This document shows, piece after piece, positions 1 through 11,088 of a DNA stretch of 64,000 bases (position 1 is the stretch's first letter; each line of letters opens with the position of its first letter). This stretch comes from Macquaria australasica (taxonomy: Eukaryota; Chordata; Actinopteri; Centrarchiformes; Percichthyidae). The stretch spans positions 1 through 64,000 of the forward strand of contig SEMN01000260.1 of the NCBI GenBank assembly GCA_005408345.1. The letters are read 5' to 3'. Both the position numbers and the translations under genes were made by a program. The notes under the pieces were generated by a model that did not search any database, was not told the DNA's origin, and was given only the letters and a program-made list of their open reading frames with translations.

Positions 1-79
1 AAATGATTGAACCTGTATATCTTGACATTAAGCATAGAGAGAGTGCCATCAGTTTTACTCTAGAGGCTCATGTTCTGAC

Positions 80-81
<2 letters not shown>

Positions 82-122
<41 letters not shown>

Positions 123-129
123 GGGGGGG
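82..129. repeat. (GT)n microsatellite followed by a G10 run
   Basis: Perfect GT alternation 82-120, running directly into a run of G to 129. It reads as CA then C in the rere transcript. Both parts are slippage-prone. Confidence 0.97.
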
Positions 130-1011
130 TGATGCACAGCCATTTCAATCAGTGCTTTAATGTAAGACAGCGTGAGACGTGTCTCAGTTATGGCTTTGCA
201 TCTTTACACATCTGGTCTATTTCTGCAGCCCCTGCTCGCAGCAGTAAAGCATGGTATATTATTTTAATGTGTGAATGTTATATAAATGCAACAGAAAAAA
301 AAAAAGCTGAGATTTCCTTTAGAGCTGGTTCATGCAGAGCTGATGGAAACACAGCAGTGATGTAGTACTATTACCATGTTGCCACTGTTCAGAAAAATAC
401 AGATACATCAAGATAAATACAGTACATTGTAGGAGAGAGTCATTCTTCTGTCTTCTGAATCTGGATCACAGCAATAGTGTATCCATTAAAATACAGATGG
501 TGTCATAGTATTTGCTTGAAGGATGCATTGTTGGTATAATAGCACTATAACAGGGACAGTAAGATATTATTTTTATGAAATAGGGGTACCTATGGGGGTG
601 TAAAATACCCTCATCTTATAATGTTAAAAATAAGCCAATTATCCATATGGATTACTTTAACTGATGTCCAACCTGATAGCAAATTTCCAAACCTAATCCA
701 GACACAAGGTGCCACAAAAAGTGCCATAATTTTGCATATGGTAATAAAAATAAAACTTCAGTTGAATAAAGAATTTTAATTACCACAGAACTTGTTTTCA
801 GTTTAAAAATAGGCCACAACTGTTAACTCGACAGACAAACGCAATAAAACACCACAAATAAAAGCTGAGTGGTGTAACAGGGGTACTGTGCTGTAAATGC
901 AAGCATTGCAATCGTAGCAGCCGCGGTGTTACTAGACCTTTAGGGGTGGACATCAAGTGTAAAAGAAACCTGTTGGAAACGTATACTTCGTATAGCGTTC
1001 CCAGTCTTTGT

Positions 1012-1028
1012 ATGTGTGTGTGTGTGTG
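1012..1028. repeat. Short TG repeat downstream of the exon 4 donor
   Basis: About eight TG units on the plus strand, so CA units in the transcript, beginning 33 bases after the donor at 1061 in transcript order. Confidence 0.9.
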
Positions 1029-1061
1029 CATGCAGATGTGTGCATGTTTATGTTTGTTTAC

Positions 1062-1158
1062 CTGAGAGCAGCAGCATGATAAGTGTCCACATAGTCAGAG
1101 ATGAACAGTTCTCGACTCCTGACCACTGGGTCTGTGATCACCAGCTCCCGGCCAGAGT
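1062..1158 (-). CDS. rere: RERE, fourth coding exon (BAH domain, residues 182-214, last codon split)
   Basis: A 97-base exon that completes Asp182 (g plus ac), then encodes SGRELVITDPVVRSRELFIS and DYVDTYHAAAL, and ends with the first two bases (ag) of Arg214. It continues the BAH domain of RERE; the SDYVDTYHAAALRGKC join is strongly conserved, and GKC should begin the next exon, outside the window to the left. Human RERE has VIKN where this fish has VVRS, by recall. The acceptor is ttcttctcccag before 1158 and the donor is gtaaac at 1061-1056. The exon sits between a (TA)21 repeat 42 bases upstream of its acceptor and a short CA repeat about 33 bases downstream of its donor. Confidence 0.97.
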
Positions 1159-1197
1159 CTGGGAGAAGAAAAACACAGTTGTATTGAATACATATCT

Positions 1198-1200
<3 letters not shown>

Positions 1201-1242
<42 letters not shown>
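1201..1242. repeat. (TA)21 microsatellite
   Basis: Perfect 42-base TA repeat. Its near end lies 42 bases from the acceptor of the exon at 1062-1158, in the zone where branch points are usually found. Confidence 0.98.
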
Positions 1243-1243
<1 letters not shown>

Positions 1244-2707
1244 CACTACAGACAACCAAACTCATTCATCTATGACAAAGAGGGAACAGAGATAAAGTAG
1301 CTGGGGTATTTGAACTCACTAATAAAATCATGAGCACGGTTCTGTGTACACACCCAAAGTAACAAGTACCTCTGCAGAGGTCAATATTATGCCACATAAT
1401 TCAATAAAGTCAATAAGGTGAGGTCCCCTGAGGAGAGGACATAATGTTCAGTTCTCAAGTGAAATGACCCTTGCAGGGGTTAAGACGCATCAGCAGCACT
1501 AAGACGAGCCGGCACTCGTTGTTGACAAATGACCGGAGTTGTGGCGTACTGTGGCCACTGCGCTCCGGCCTTGTGACATCAATTCTAATAATCCTGAGTC
1601 CCTGCTGCAAAGACACACTGCAGATAGCGGAGCACCGCGCTGCACTGAAATGGTTTCTGGCGGGAACAGCATACCAAGTGTGTGGTTGATAACCTCAATG
1701 ACATCTTCAAACTAAAGCCTTCCCTTTGACACAAGTGATACTTGGATTATTATAGAAAAGGAAAACAGCACAATACAACCGGTTTACTTATAACTGGGGC
1801 TGCATGTGTTCTCTGGCTAGAAGGCTGTTTTTGCACAGTATATATGCTGAGTTGGCTGTACTCTGTGAGGCAAACTGAGAAAAGCTCAGCCGTACAGGGA
1901 ACGTTAGCTAACAAGAACTGCTAACTGCTAACAGGATGTGTCAACAGGTGAGTGTGTGCGTTGTGAGACTAAACATACACTGCTGCTTTTTCTCAAAACT
2001 GAGTGGGAAGCATTCTTAAGAGAAATACAGCCAATAGTCTATACCTTTAAAAAACAAAATACAAAACAAAAATCAAACTGCAAGTATCTGTACATTAAGA
2101 AACTGTTCATAGCGAGAACACTGAGTGCTTACTGCCACTTCAGCCAAGTACAACATCAAACACTTTCAAGTCAATATTTTTGGGACAATATTTTATGTAA
2201 GACTCACAGAAGGATTGAGAAAATATTAATGATTGATTGATTAATGATAAATATTTTGTAAAATCCATATACTTATTAATAAACTGATTATTCCAACTAT
2301 TACATGTCAATGTTAAGTGTGATTTTCCTCCCTGACATTTCCTTTTTGTTATCAGGATTTGATATTCAGTTGCTAAAAAACACTGACAGTGCTTATGTTC
2401 CTGTAGATGTGTATGTGTTAGAGTGTGACGAGTCCACTGGCACTGATGGTGTTGAGAATGTGTGCTCAAGGGCCACATGACACTGCGGGTCTTGACGGTG
2501 CTGCTGTCTGGCCTGAAGGAGTGTTACCCGGGGAACAGCACGGAGCCACGGGATTGGCTCGGCTGCCAGGGACACTGTCTTCTGGTTTCTGTTTGAAATG
2601 CAATTCACAGCTAGCTCTTGTATCCCCCAACAGACTGGAGAGCCGAGGCAGGTGTGTGTGTTTGTGAAGGAGAGAAATGTATGTTATACAGCAAGTAAGT
2701 GTATTTA

Positions 2708-2712
<5 letters not shown>

Positions 2713-2744
<32 letters not shown>
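2713..2744. repeat. (TG)16 microsatellite downstream of the exon 3 donor
   Basis: Perfect TG alternation, CA in the rere transcript, about 53 bases after the donor at 2797. Confidence 0.97.
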
Positions 2745-2748
<4 letters not shown>

Positions 2749-2797
2749 GTATGTATGCACAATGTGGGGATGTTCAATGAACACAAGGCAGTCTCAC

Positions 2798-2903
2798 CGT
2801 TCTCATTGTTGCGATCCTGCACCAGGTGCTGGTAGACAGAGTCGGGCACCTCTGACTGGCGGTAGTACCATTTCACATTCATCAGCAGATGGTCCCGTTT
2901 ACT
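2798..2903 (-). CDS. rere: RERE, third coding exon (BAH domain, residues 147-181)
   Basis: A 106-base exon encoding SKRDHLLMNVKWYYRQSEVP and DSVYQHLVQDRNNEN, plus the first base of Asp182. This is the conserved core of the BAH domain of RERE (the VKWYYRQSEVPDSVY stretch is shared across the atrophin-2/MTA-type BAH family). The acceptor is ctctctgtgttgcag before 2903; the donor is gtgaga at 2797-2792. It enters in phase 0 and leaves in phase 1. In transcript sense a T16 tract lies 38 bases upstream of the acceptor and a CA repeat (2713-2744) lies about 53 bases downstream of the donor. Confidence 0.97.
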
Positions 2904-2940
2904 CTGCAACACAGAGAGACAGAGCGAGTGAGCAGGAGAC

Positions 2941-2956
2941 AAAAAAAAAAAAAAAA
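2941..2956. repeat. A16 homopolymer
   Basis: Sixteen A on the plus strand, a U16 tract in the transcript, 38 bases upstream of the acceptor of the exon at 2798-2903. Confidence 0.97.
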
Positions 2957-3343
2957 GACAAAGATCCCACACTAAGATAAACAGACATCATTTTGTTTGC
3001 TTACGACGTCACAAACTGGCCTCTTGGCAAACAGTGGTGCTGTGCAGACGCACTGTTTATGACTCACACAGGCTGATGCCAAAAAGCACGCAGAGAGACC
3101 AAGTCAATTAAAAAGGGATTGCAGAGCATTTAGAGCCTTAATAAAGTTAACAGTGGGATGGCCGTTGCTGGAGGAGTAAGTGTGGAGAGAGAATAACCAC
3201 GAGGGGGTGGATGAGTGTTCAATCCTGGTTTCTCTTCACTTAATGACAACACTCAAATGACTTTAACACTATTAGGGCTTTTAAAGTTTAGTCATGAACA
3301 GGTACTGTATCCCTTTACCATGCTCTGGACTTTATACACTTGA

Positions 3344-3427
3344 AGTGCTGCCACCCACTGGCCTTTTGATCAAGTGCAAGACAGCAAAGGCTTGTAATCC
3401 CTTAGATGACCAGCAAGTGGCAGCACT
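3344..3427. repeat. 84-bp imperfect inverted repeat
   Basis: Left arm 3344-3361 (agtgctgccacccactgg) and right arm 3410-3427 (ccagcaagtggcagcact) are reverse complements except for three central bases, around a 48-base loop. No transposon terminal motif or target duplication is evident. Confidence 0.85.
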
Positions 3428-3906
3428 GAGGTGAGTAGAGAGCTTTTCCAGGGCCAGTCAATAAAAAAACGCAGAGAGGGAAGGAAAAAAAGGGGGGAGG
3501 AGGGGAGGTGTTGAAGAAAATGGTAGAAACTGAGGCCAGCGCTGAGGTGAGGGATGAAAAGGGCAAAATACTGTTTTCATTTCATGTTATAAAATATTTA
3601 TTGTGCCTTCACATAAGCCCAACTGACCGTCACAGTGGTTTGAAAGAACATTAGAGAGACTGCCGGGCTGGGTGCTGGACTGCGACACAATCCTATTGGC
3701 CCAAGCCATCTTTATTAGGGACTCGGCTACACTGCACTGCACTGCACTAACCGACTGAGACACCTGCACCACCATTGACACCACCCGTGGTGTAAAGGAG
3801 AAATGAACATATGGAAAAAATGGAAGAAGGGGGAAAAAAAAGTCTATCGTAACCGAAGACAGACAGTTTAACTTCCGCTCTTTCCAGGCTCTTAACTGTA
3901 TCTGTT

Positions 3907-3927
3907 TGTGTGTGTGTGTGTGTGTGT
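3907..3927. repeat. (TG)n microsatellite
   Basis: About ten TG units in the large intron. Confidence 0.95.
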
Positions 3928-4075
3928 ACAGGAACATGAGGTCAGAGTAAAGATATTTAAAGCCTTTAGCGTACATTGTTCTGTTATGTCACTGGGGAGG
4001 AGGCTAAGCACACGCAGCCAAGCAAATCATCACCTCCCTAAACCCTCGAGCCCACCTCTGGTTTTCCCATTCTCT

Positions 4076-4112
4076 CCATTCCTTCCTTCCTCCCTCCCTC
4101 CCTCCCTCCCGC
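4076..4112. repeat. (CCTT/CCCT)n homopyrimidine tract
   Basis: CTTCC units passing into CTCCC units, an uninterrupted pyrimidine run apart from its edges. It reads as purines in the rere transcript. Confidence 0.92.
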
Positions 4113-5400
4113 CCTCTCCATCTTTCTCATTCCAACCCTCCACTCCACCACCTCTCCATTTTCTTTCCCCTGTAATTCCCTTCCTCCAACCTTGAGCAGG
4201 GAGGAGGAATGAGTGAGTAAGTGAGCCTGGACGTGTTAAACAGCAGCTGGCACGCAGTCAGTCAGCTGCATTTACTGCCCTGGATGATTGTGTGACTATG
4301 CACGCAACATCACACAACCACACACACTTTGCTTGTGATTCAACAGAGAGCCACGCTGATGGACTGAGACACAGACACCCCGAGCACGTAGCCATACTGT
4401 GTGCAAAGAAATGTGTGCAATGACGTCATGTCCCTCCCTCCCTCCCAGCAGTTAGCCCACCCATCCCAACCTCTTGTCTATCCAGTGTACAGACACTGTT
4501 GCCTTCTAGACTAACAGGCTGCCTGCCACAGCAGAACGAGTAGTTATCCGGTGCTTATACATAATTAATACTTTAAGGAGACTGTAAATGCTGCCAGTGT
4601 GCTACCTGAACATTTCATTTTCTGCCTGTAAAACCACAAAATCAAAGGGATTTCAGAGAGCTGGAACATAGAGCCTGATGCAAACAGAAAAGCACAAGCA
4701 GGCGGAAAGACGCACACATGTACACACACAGTTTTTACACCTTATTCATGAGCCTGCATTATTTTAAAACCAACCAAACGACGCAAAGAAGAGAGCAAAT
4801 GTTACTTCAGCTATCATCAGTATCCTCGTCACTACAGAGTAGCTGCCGCTCTCCCGAGCAGATTGCTGTTTAGAAGCTCACAGCGGTGTTAAGCCCTCTC
4901 AGGCAAAAGAGGGAGGGAGATGGAGAGAAAGACTGAGAGTGCAACATATGCAGCACGTAGTGGGAGTGAAGCATAGCTTTCAATTATCACAATTCTATAA
5001 ACATGCGGGGTGGAAAAACGAGCAGATAACGCAAGGAGAAAATGATGGGGGGGTGATAGACAGCTCAGACTCGCCACATGAACTAGTAGTTGTATTGTCT
5101 GGGTTTTGCTAAGCCTGCCATAGAAAATAACAGAGAGAACATATAAGAGGGAACCACAATGCTGAATTGATTAGAGACATTCCACGCTGCCTGTAGAGAG
5201 AGCTGAGCCCCGCACAATGTCAGCCATCTTTGTCTGTCCTGCCAGAGGCTAAACATGGCCCTGCCCTCCCTCCTCCTGGGCCCTAAACCCTGGGAATGCT
5301 GCTCACTGCGGAGAGGCCAAAAGACTTACTAACCCACTACAGAGAGAAAGAAATGAAACAAGAGGGATGAGAAAGTGCAAGGAAGCAGAGCAAAGGAGAT

Positions 5401-5414
5401 GGGGGGGGGGGGGG
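5401..5414. repeat. G14 homopolymer
   Basis: Fourteen consecutive G within a purine-rich stretch. Confidence 0.96.
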
Positions 5415-6623
5415 AAGGGGTTGGATTAAGGTAGGAGGAGCAAGACCTTCTCATTTCCTCAGACTTAAAATTACAACTATCCTCCTCCTGCTTTACTGAA
5501 ACCCCCAGGGTACAAGGCTACCCCTTTATTCATTGACGAGATATAAATCTAAGAGTCATGCTTTGGGGCTCAGCACAATGGCCATCAGACAGGGGTTGAA
5601 TTATAGGAGGGTGACTTCTCAAAAGGTTATATATTGGGAAATATTACAAGATTTTTAAGTATATTTCTTGTAGCGTGAATCCAAAATGTGTCATTATTAA
5701 TAAAAATACAAAAACAAATCAATGCATTCATCACTGCTCTAAAAGCAGCCAAGACAAGCCAGGCATTGTGAGAGTCGCTAAATTCTCCCTCTGACTAGCT
5801 AAAGGTGGCTGGCCCCTTGGATCCATAATGGCTGTGCAGTTTTCTTTGTGTGGTTGCATGTGTGTGCAGTCAACTCTGGAGCCGGGGCCCCTGTGTATGA
5901 CCACACCACTACAAAGACTGGGGGAAAGAGGGAAATACAGAGGGCAGACTATCCTTTTAACAAGGAAAAGCTTTAAATTTGAAAAGAAACCCGCACTGTT
6001 AGACATGCACTTAAATGATGGACTGAGTGTGGGATTAATTCCATGTTTTCAACTAAGAGAGTCTGAAATCAATACAGTGTGTTTCAATGCAAAACCAATG
6101 ACATCACTAATACCTTGCATTGTTTGGGAGTGTGCACAGCAGCAGCGAGCCCCGACTCTCTCCCACATCTGTTCACAGTGGCCTTTTACAATATGGTCAT
6201 TGCCTTGCAGCCAAGCCAAGCTGTGACAAAACTAAGGGAACGTTGTTACAACCTGTAACCCTCAAACCTAATGCCCTATTCCTCCTCCTCCCCGCACTGC
6301 AACACAAGAGCTTTGCTTTAAACAAAACCAGACCCTCCCGCTCCCACACGACAGGCCCCCAGTGCACCTCGTTAACAGGAAACCTCTGTTTATTTTCTCT
6401 GCTTTTCAAACACTCTCTTCTTCCTCTGCTAACCCTGTTAGTGACCCCCCACCACCACCACCCCTCCCCTCACTGGTGACATCAGCAGCCAGGATCTATG
6501 ACTTCCTTCAGGAGGTGGCAGCCAGAAGTAAGGAAGGAAAGACAGATACCAAACACAGACAAAGGAGACGGCAGAGAGCGAGGAAGGGAGCGAGGAAGGG
6601 AGGGAGGAGGTCAAACAGACAAG

Positions 6624-6648
6624 AGCAGCAGCAGCAGCAGCAGCAGCT
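6624..6648. repeat. (AGC)8 trinucleotide repeat
   Basis: Eight AGC/CAG units at the end of a purine-rich region (about 6520-6620). It is intronic, so any Gln or Ser run seen by translation is not real protein. Confidence 0.95.
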
Positions 6649-7012
6649 CAGTGTTAGCAAGGAATGTCAAGCAGTTCAGCCAGGCTAGCAGGCTGCTGAG
6701 CTAACAGCTTAGTTAGCTAACGCCCCAGGGGCAGGGGAGGCTCGGGTATGGTAGATCAGGGGTGGTAGCGGTGTGACATTGACAGGCAGAGGCTCAAAAT
6801 GGCACGGAGAGACGATTGTGGGAGTGTTCACCTCGCCTGCCGCAAGGGGAGAGTAAGCACAAGCAAAGAACAAAAGGCTGATTGTGGCATTTGGAGGCAG
6901 AGATGGGATCTGGGAGGACTAATCTGCTGCTCCGACATGATAAGATTAGAGAGGGGAGGCAGGAAGAGCTGGCTGGGAAGATCACACATACACTCGCATA
7001 AACATACACACG

Positions 7013-7033
7013 CGCACACACACACACACACAA
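7013..7033. repeat. (CA)n microsatellite
   Basis: CG/CA alternation passing into CA units. Confidence 0.92.
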
Positions 7034-7340
7034 AGATGATGGATCCGATTGGAAGGGTTTTCCACTCGGCTTTCTCACTTCCTCATTTTCTTTCCGTCTC
7101 TCCCTTATTTTCTCCCGCTCTCTTAGAGACAGAGATATCTGCCAGCACACCAGCACTCAATAAGCACTTCCATCTGGACGACAGAACACACACACACACA
7201 CTCAGAAAAACGTACACTGGCAAGGTACAAGAGATCTGCTGTGCTCACGCAATCTACGACATCTCAGTGACTGACAAAGGAGGTTGTTAAAAAGAAATGC
7301 CAGCATGCTGTGTGAGAACACACACACATACAAGCGAATG

Positions 7341-7378
7341 CTCTCTCTCTCTCTCTCTGTCACACACACACACACACA
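7341..7378. repeat. (CT)9 next to (CA)9
   Basis: CT units 7341-7358, then gt, then CA units 7361-7378, abutting the 34-bp tandem duplication. Confidence 0.95.
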
Positions 7379-7445
7379 AATAACAGGCTTTCAGGATAAG
7401 CACCGCTATTCAAATAACAGGCTTTCAGGATAAGCACCGCTATTC
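7378..7445. repeat. Perfect 34-bp tandem duplication
   Basis: Two identical 34-bp copies, 7378-7411 and 7412-7445, each starting aaataacagg and ending accgctattc. There is no mismatch or spacer. The unit matches no repeat family I recognise. Confidence 0.98.
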
Positions 7446-8416
7446 TTCTCCCAACCCTGCAGTAGAGCAGGGCAGGCTGGGACTCAGAGTCAGATGTAAG
7501 AAAAAGCACCTCTAAATCAGGCTGTCAGAGCCAGCAGCAGCAGGATTCCACTCTGCAATCCTCCTCTCCTTATGGGCTTCACAGTGAGAACTTGGCTACT
7601 TGGAGGAAGGAAGGATAACCTGCCCCTCAAGCCTCCTTCTCTTATAGGCACATGTAATAACACTGAACAAATGCTGATTACAGTGTGTGTGAGGAGGAGC
7701 TGTGCACAGCCTGCTTCCCCGCCTGGCAACAGGAACAAATGGAGAGAGTGTGGGAGGCAGAGGGAGGGTCGAGGGGGAGGGAGGAGGTGAGGTGAGTCCC
7801 AGCTGTGGTGGCGGCGCTGGCGGGACCTTTGCGCCGTGCCTACACAGGGGTGTCTCTCTCTCTCTGCCCCTCTTTGGCTTGACCTGTTTGGATATTAAAT
7901 CGGCGCCCTCTGGTTTGAGCACACTGGGCCCATCTGTCAGCCCAGCTCCATATTGGATTGGATGAGCTTTAGCTGTTTCAAAGTGGGCAGATTTGCTCTC
8001 GTTGCTCTTTGTGTGCACGTTGTGTGTGCGCCTTTGAACGTGAGCGCCCACGCCTGCCTTAAATCTAAAAAAAACCCCTTTCAAGGAATCAGGCAGACAC
8101 GCATAAATCACTTTACGACAGCCTCACTAGTTGCAGCCGTTGCACAAACTGACGGCATGCAGCAACACTCAGATGTCAAGATGTTCTCCTGTAATCTAGG
8201 CAAAAGAAGGTGGTATGGTGGCAGAGATGGTGAGAAGAAAGAAAAAGAGGAGAGGGGTTGAGTCACGCGGAACTCACAGATGATACCAATTAAGACTTAA
8301 GGGCTGAGGGCCACTACTGGTGGATCATACTGCCAACCACAGGCCCACTCTACACACTGGAGAGTCACAAGCACCACACGTGACTGCCACAACTGAGGTC
8401 TAGCTTGTCCAACACT

Positions 8417-8545
8417 TCAATTCAATTTTATTTAAATAACTCATAACAGAAGGTATCTCGGGGCACTTTTCATATAGAGCAGGTCTAGACCATACTTTTT
8501 ATAATATTTACAACTGTCAACTATTTATAATATTTACAACTAACA
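8417..8545 (+). mobile_element. Degenerate fish SINE/LINE-tail-like fragment
   Basis: The sequence runs ttcaattcaattttattt, then gtatctcggggcacttt, then gagcaggtctagaccatact followed by ttataatatttacaac. The order and wording resemble a widespread teleost interspersed repeat whose tail has TTTTATTTATATAGCGCC and a TCTCAAGGCGCTTTACA-like motif. This copy is diverged and I recognise it from memory only. It contains an internal 18-bp duplication. Confidence 0.55.
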
Positions 8546-9287
8546 GGGCTAATTGCACCAGTCTTTGCTTAACGTCGCTTTTATTTTAAATGTGTCCCAG
8601 CGGGAGAAAGTACATTAATGGCAGAAATAATAAGAAAAATGCATGATGTTGATGCCCTCCTTCTATACAGAAAGAGAGTGGCAGTGAGAATCGAGAACAC
8701 TAGGCTTGGCTTCTCGCTCCATAAAATAGCCAGGCTGTGTCCAACTTAAATATTTGCCTTTGCCTCCAACACACTTCTGCTGCGTGGCGGTTTTAGCCAA
8801 GAAATTTAAGACGACTTAAGTGATGGCACAGAGAGCAGCACTGTGAAAGGCAAAAGGAGAGGAGGATATAAAGAATACCTTCGCTAATGATGATCATTAT
8901 CTGCAGACCACAGACACTGAGCACCACAGACCTGACAACTTGTGCTCAGTGAGTTAGGCTACACACAAATACACAGTCAGGCACTTCTTCTCTCTTTTTT
9001 AGTTTGAGACCACAGTCAAAAATCCTTGCAGCACTAGCAGGGTATAGACTAGAATGCAGATCCGAGTGAGACTTCAAACGCAGGCTGTGCGAGGACAGAT
9101 GGAGGCAGTTAGGAGAGCTCATATCTGGATGTTCAGATCATAATACTGACTTTATTTCCCAAGCTCTCCCTCTCAGCCAGACATACAGATATAGCCTGCC
9201 AGAAAACATTGTCATTTCTGCCTTCAGCCTTTCATTTAGCCGCTTCAAAGCCATCTCGCTTTGATACCTGGCTTCCTGTGCGTCTGC

Positions 9288-9290
<3 letters not shown>

Positions 9291-9328
<38 letters not shown>
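9291..9328. repeat. (TG)19 microsatellite
   Basis: Perfect TG alternation in the large intron. Confidence 0.97.
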
Positions 9329-9330
<2 letters not shown>

Positions 9331-9759
9331 CATGCGTGTGTGTTTGCGTATAGCCTGGGATGTTCTCTTGAGAGCAGAGACTTGTCTGGTCTCAAGGTAA
9401 TACCCATGAGTCAGGATTCAGAGTTAGAAGACACACACACACACAAAAAAAAAAGACTGAGGAATGCTGGCGTTTTTGGACGACGCAGGCTTCCTTTGTG
9501 TTGTGCAGAGTGTTTAAACGGCCTGGTGTTTTGTTTGGACGGCCGTTTGCCTGTGATCCATTGTGTTAGCTTTGTCTTGTTAGCATAGCCTGGTGAGCTA
9601 ATGAGACATCTTACTAATACTGACTGGACTACTGCTGTGGAGGAAGAGAGGGGGAATTGCTCACTGAGAGGGGCGTGCAGAAAGGATATGAATATCAGGC
9701 TCTGTGTGTATGTGGATGTCATATTGGACGCCTGCCCAGCCAGCTAATCCAGACCCCGT

Positions 9760-9787
9760 GTGTGTGTGTCTGTGTGTGTGTGTGTGT
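9760..9787. repeat. Interrupted (TG)n
   Basis: TG units broken once by TC. Confidence 0.93.
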
Positions 9788-11020
9788 ACGACTGCCAGTG
9801 GCAGCCTCCTGAGCACGGCATGGCAGAGAAGGAGCTGTGGGCTGATTGAGTGCTGTAATGGAAGACAGGAAATGAGACGGCTTGCTTAAGCCAATGCTAA
9901 TCGATCTCCCCCTTGGTATAATTCACACACAGACACACACACATGCACACATGTAACTTTCAGGCTAAAGTGTAGGTTAATGCAGTAGTAATAAACGTGC
10001 AAAGCAAATAAGATTTGGCCATGGGTAGGATATGTGTGTGTGAAGGGTGGACAGGTTGTGTGTGTGGAGCATAACTTGTCAACAACTCGCTGGGGAGTCA
10101 GAAAGGTGTTGTCTGTGCAGATGTGTGCCACCTCAAAGATTGATGGGGTGTGTGCTTTTAGAGGGATGATGGAACAGAGTGTGTGTTTATGTGCATGTGT
10201 GAATACTTTGGAGGTCTTCTCCATGTAAGAGCAGCTCTCATGCAAGAAGAGTGTCTATAGGGAGTGTGTGTGAAAGTGACATAGATACAGAGAATTTGAG
10301 AGGCTTCCTGTGTGTGTGTTGCTCTGTATGGTCAGCACACATCAATACACAGCTAATAGGAATATTTATGATCCTTCTAACACACACCAAAGCTCATTTC
10401 CGCATATGCTCACAAACATTCCACTGTTTCTGTGTACGAACACAAACACACCCAGGAGAGAGAGAGGAGTGGTGATGCACAGCCAGAGATGGAGGAAAAG
10501 AAGCAGAGAATAAGAGCGCAAGCATGCAAAAACAGATCTTAAACTGCGTGTGAAACCGGACAGGCAGCATTGCAGACGGCCTTGAAGAGCTCATATCACC
10601 ATGAGCTCAACCAGTTGTGATTGTATTGTTTTATCTGGCCACTACTTCTGAAGATATCCATCTCCGCATCTCTCTCCTGCCTCTATCTCTGTGTCTGAAG
10701 GTGACCTTGCCTGTCTGTCCGTCTCTAGTGGTGACACTGGCCCTATCAGTAATACATCATGTAAGCTGTGTATCAGCCAGATGCCGCACTAGCCGAGCAG
10801 TGGGTGGTCTGTCAGGCACGCTTGCTTTGTACAATATGCAAATAATCACATGCAAATTACCTACCCATAATGTGTGTGACAGTATATCAGCGTGGATGCA
10901 AATGCAGTAGGCTATCAGACGTGTGTTAACAAAAGATCTGAGGTGTCACACAGGCCTTTCACCAAATACAGTTACAGATCACAAAATCAAAAGGCTACTC
11001 GCGGCAACTGTAGTCTGAAT

Positions 11021-11024
11021 GCGT

Positions 11025-11062
<38 letters not shown>

Positions 11063-11088
11063 GCACACACACAACACACACACACACA
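11021..11088. repeat. (GCAC)n followed by (AC)n
   Basis: GCAC tetramers to about 11062, passing through gcgc into CA units to 11088. It is alternating purine-pyrimidine for most of its length. Confidence 0.96.

Larger units (their letters stand above)
1..1061 (-). other. rere: Partial rere intron after the fourth coding exon
   Basis: Intron beginning at the donor at 1061; its end is beyond the left edge. I looked for the next exon (GKCNISHFSDIFAAREF in other vertebrates) on the minus strand and did not see it. Contents are a (TG)n/G run at 82-129, a short TG tract near 1012-1028, and otherwise AT-rich unremarkable sequence. Confidence 0.85.
1159..2797 (-). other. rere: rere intron between coding exons 3 and 4 (1.6 kb)
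   Basis: Bounded by the donor at 2797 and the acceptor at 1159, phase 1. Contains the (TG)n tract at 2713-2744 and the (TA)21 tract at 1201-1242. The remaining sequence is non-coding with no recognisable element. Confidence 0.92.

Noticed and set aside
3587..3976. 129-codon minus-strand open frame
   Set aside because: It runs through a TG/CA tract and a poly-A/T stretch, resembles no RERE or other known protein, and has no convincing splice sites.
6624..6648. Coding polyglutamine or polyserine tract
   Set aside because: The AGC repeat lies in an intron of rere with no supporting exon structure.
7596..8111. 171-codon minus-strand open frame
   Set aside because: Low-complexity Pro-rich translation of a purine-rich region; no domain, no splice support.
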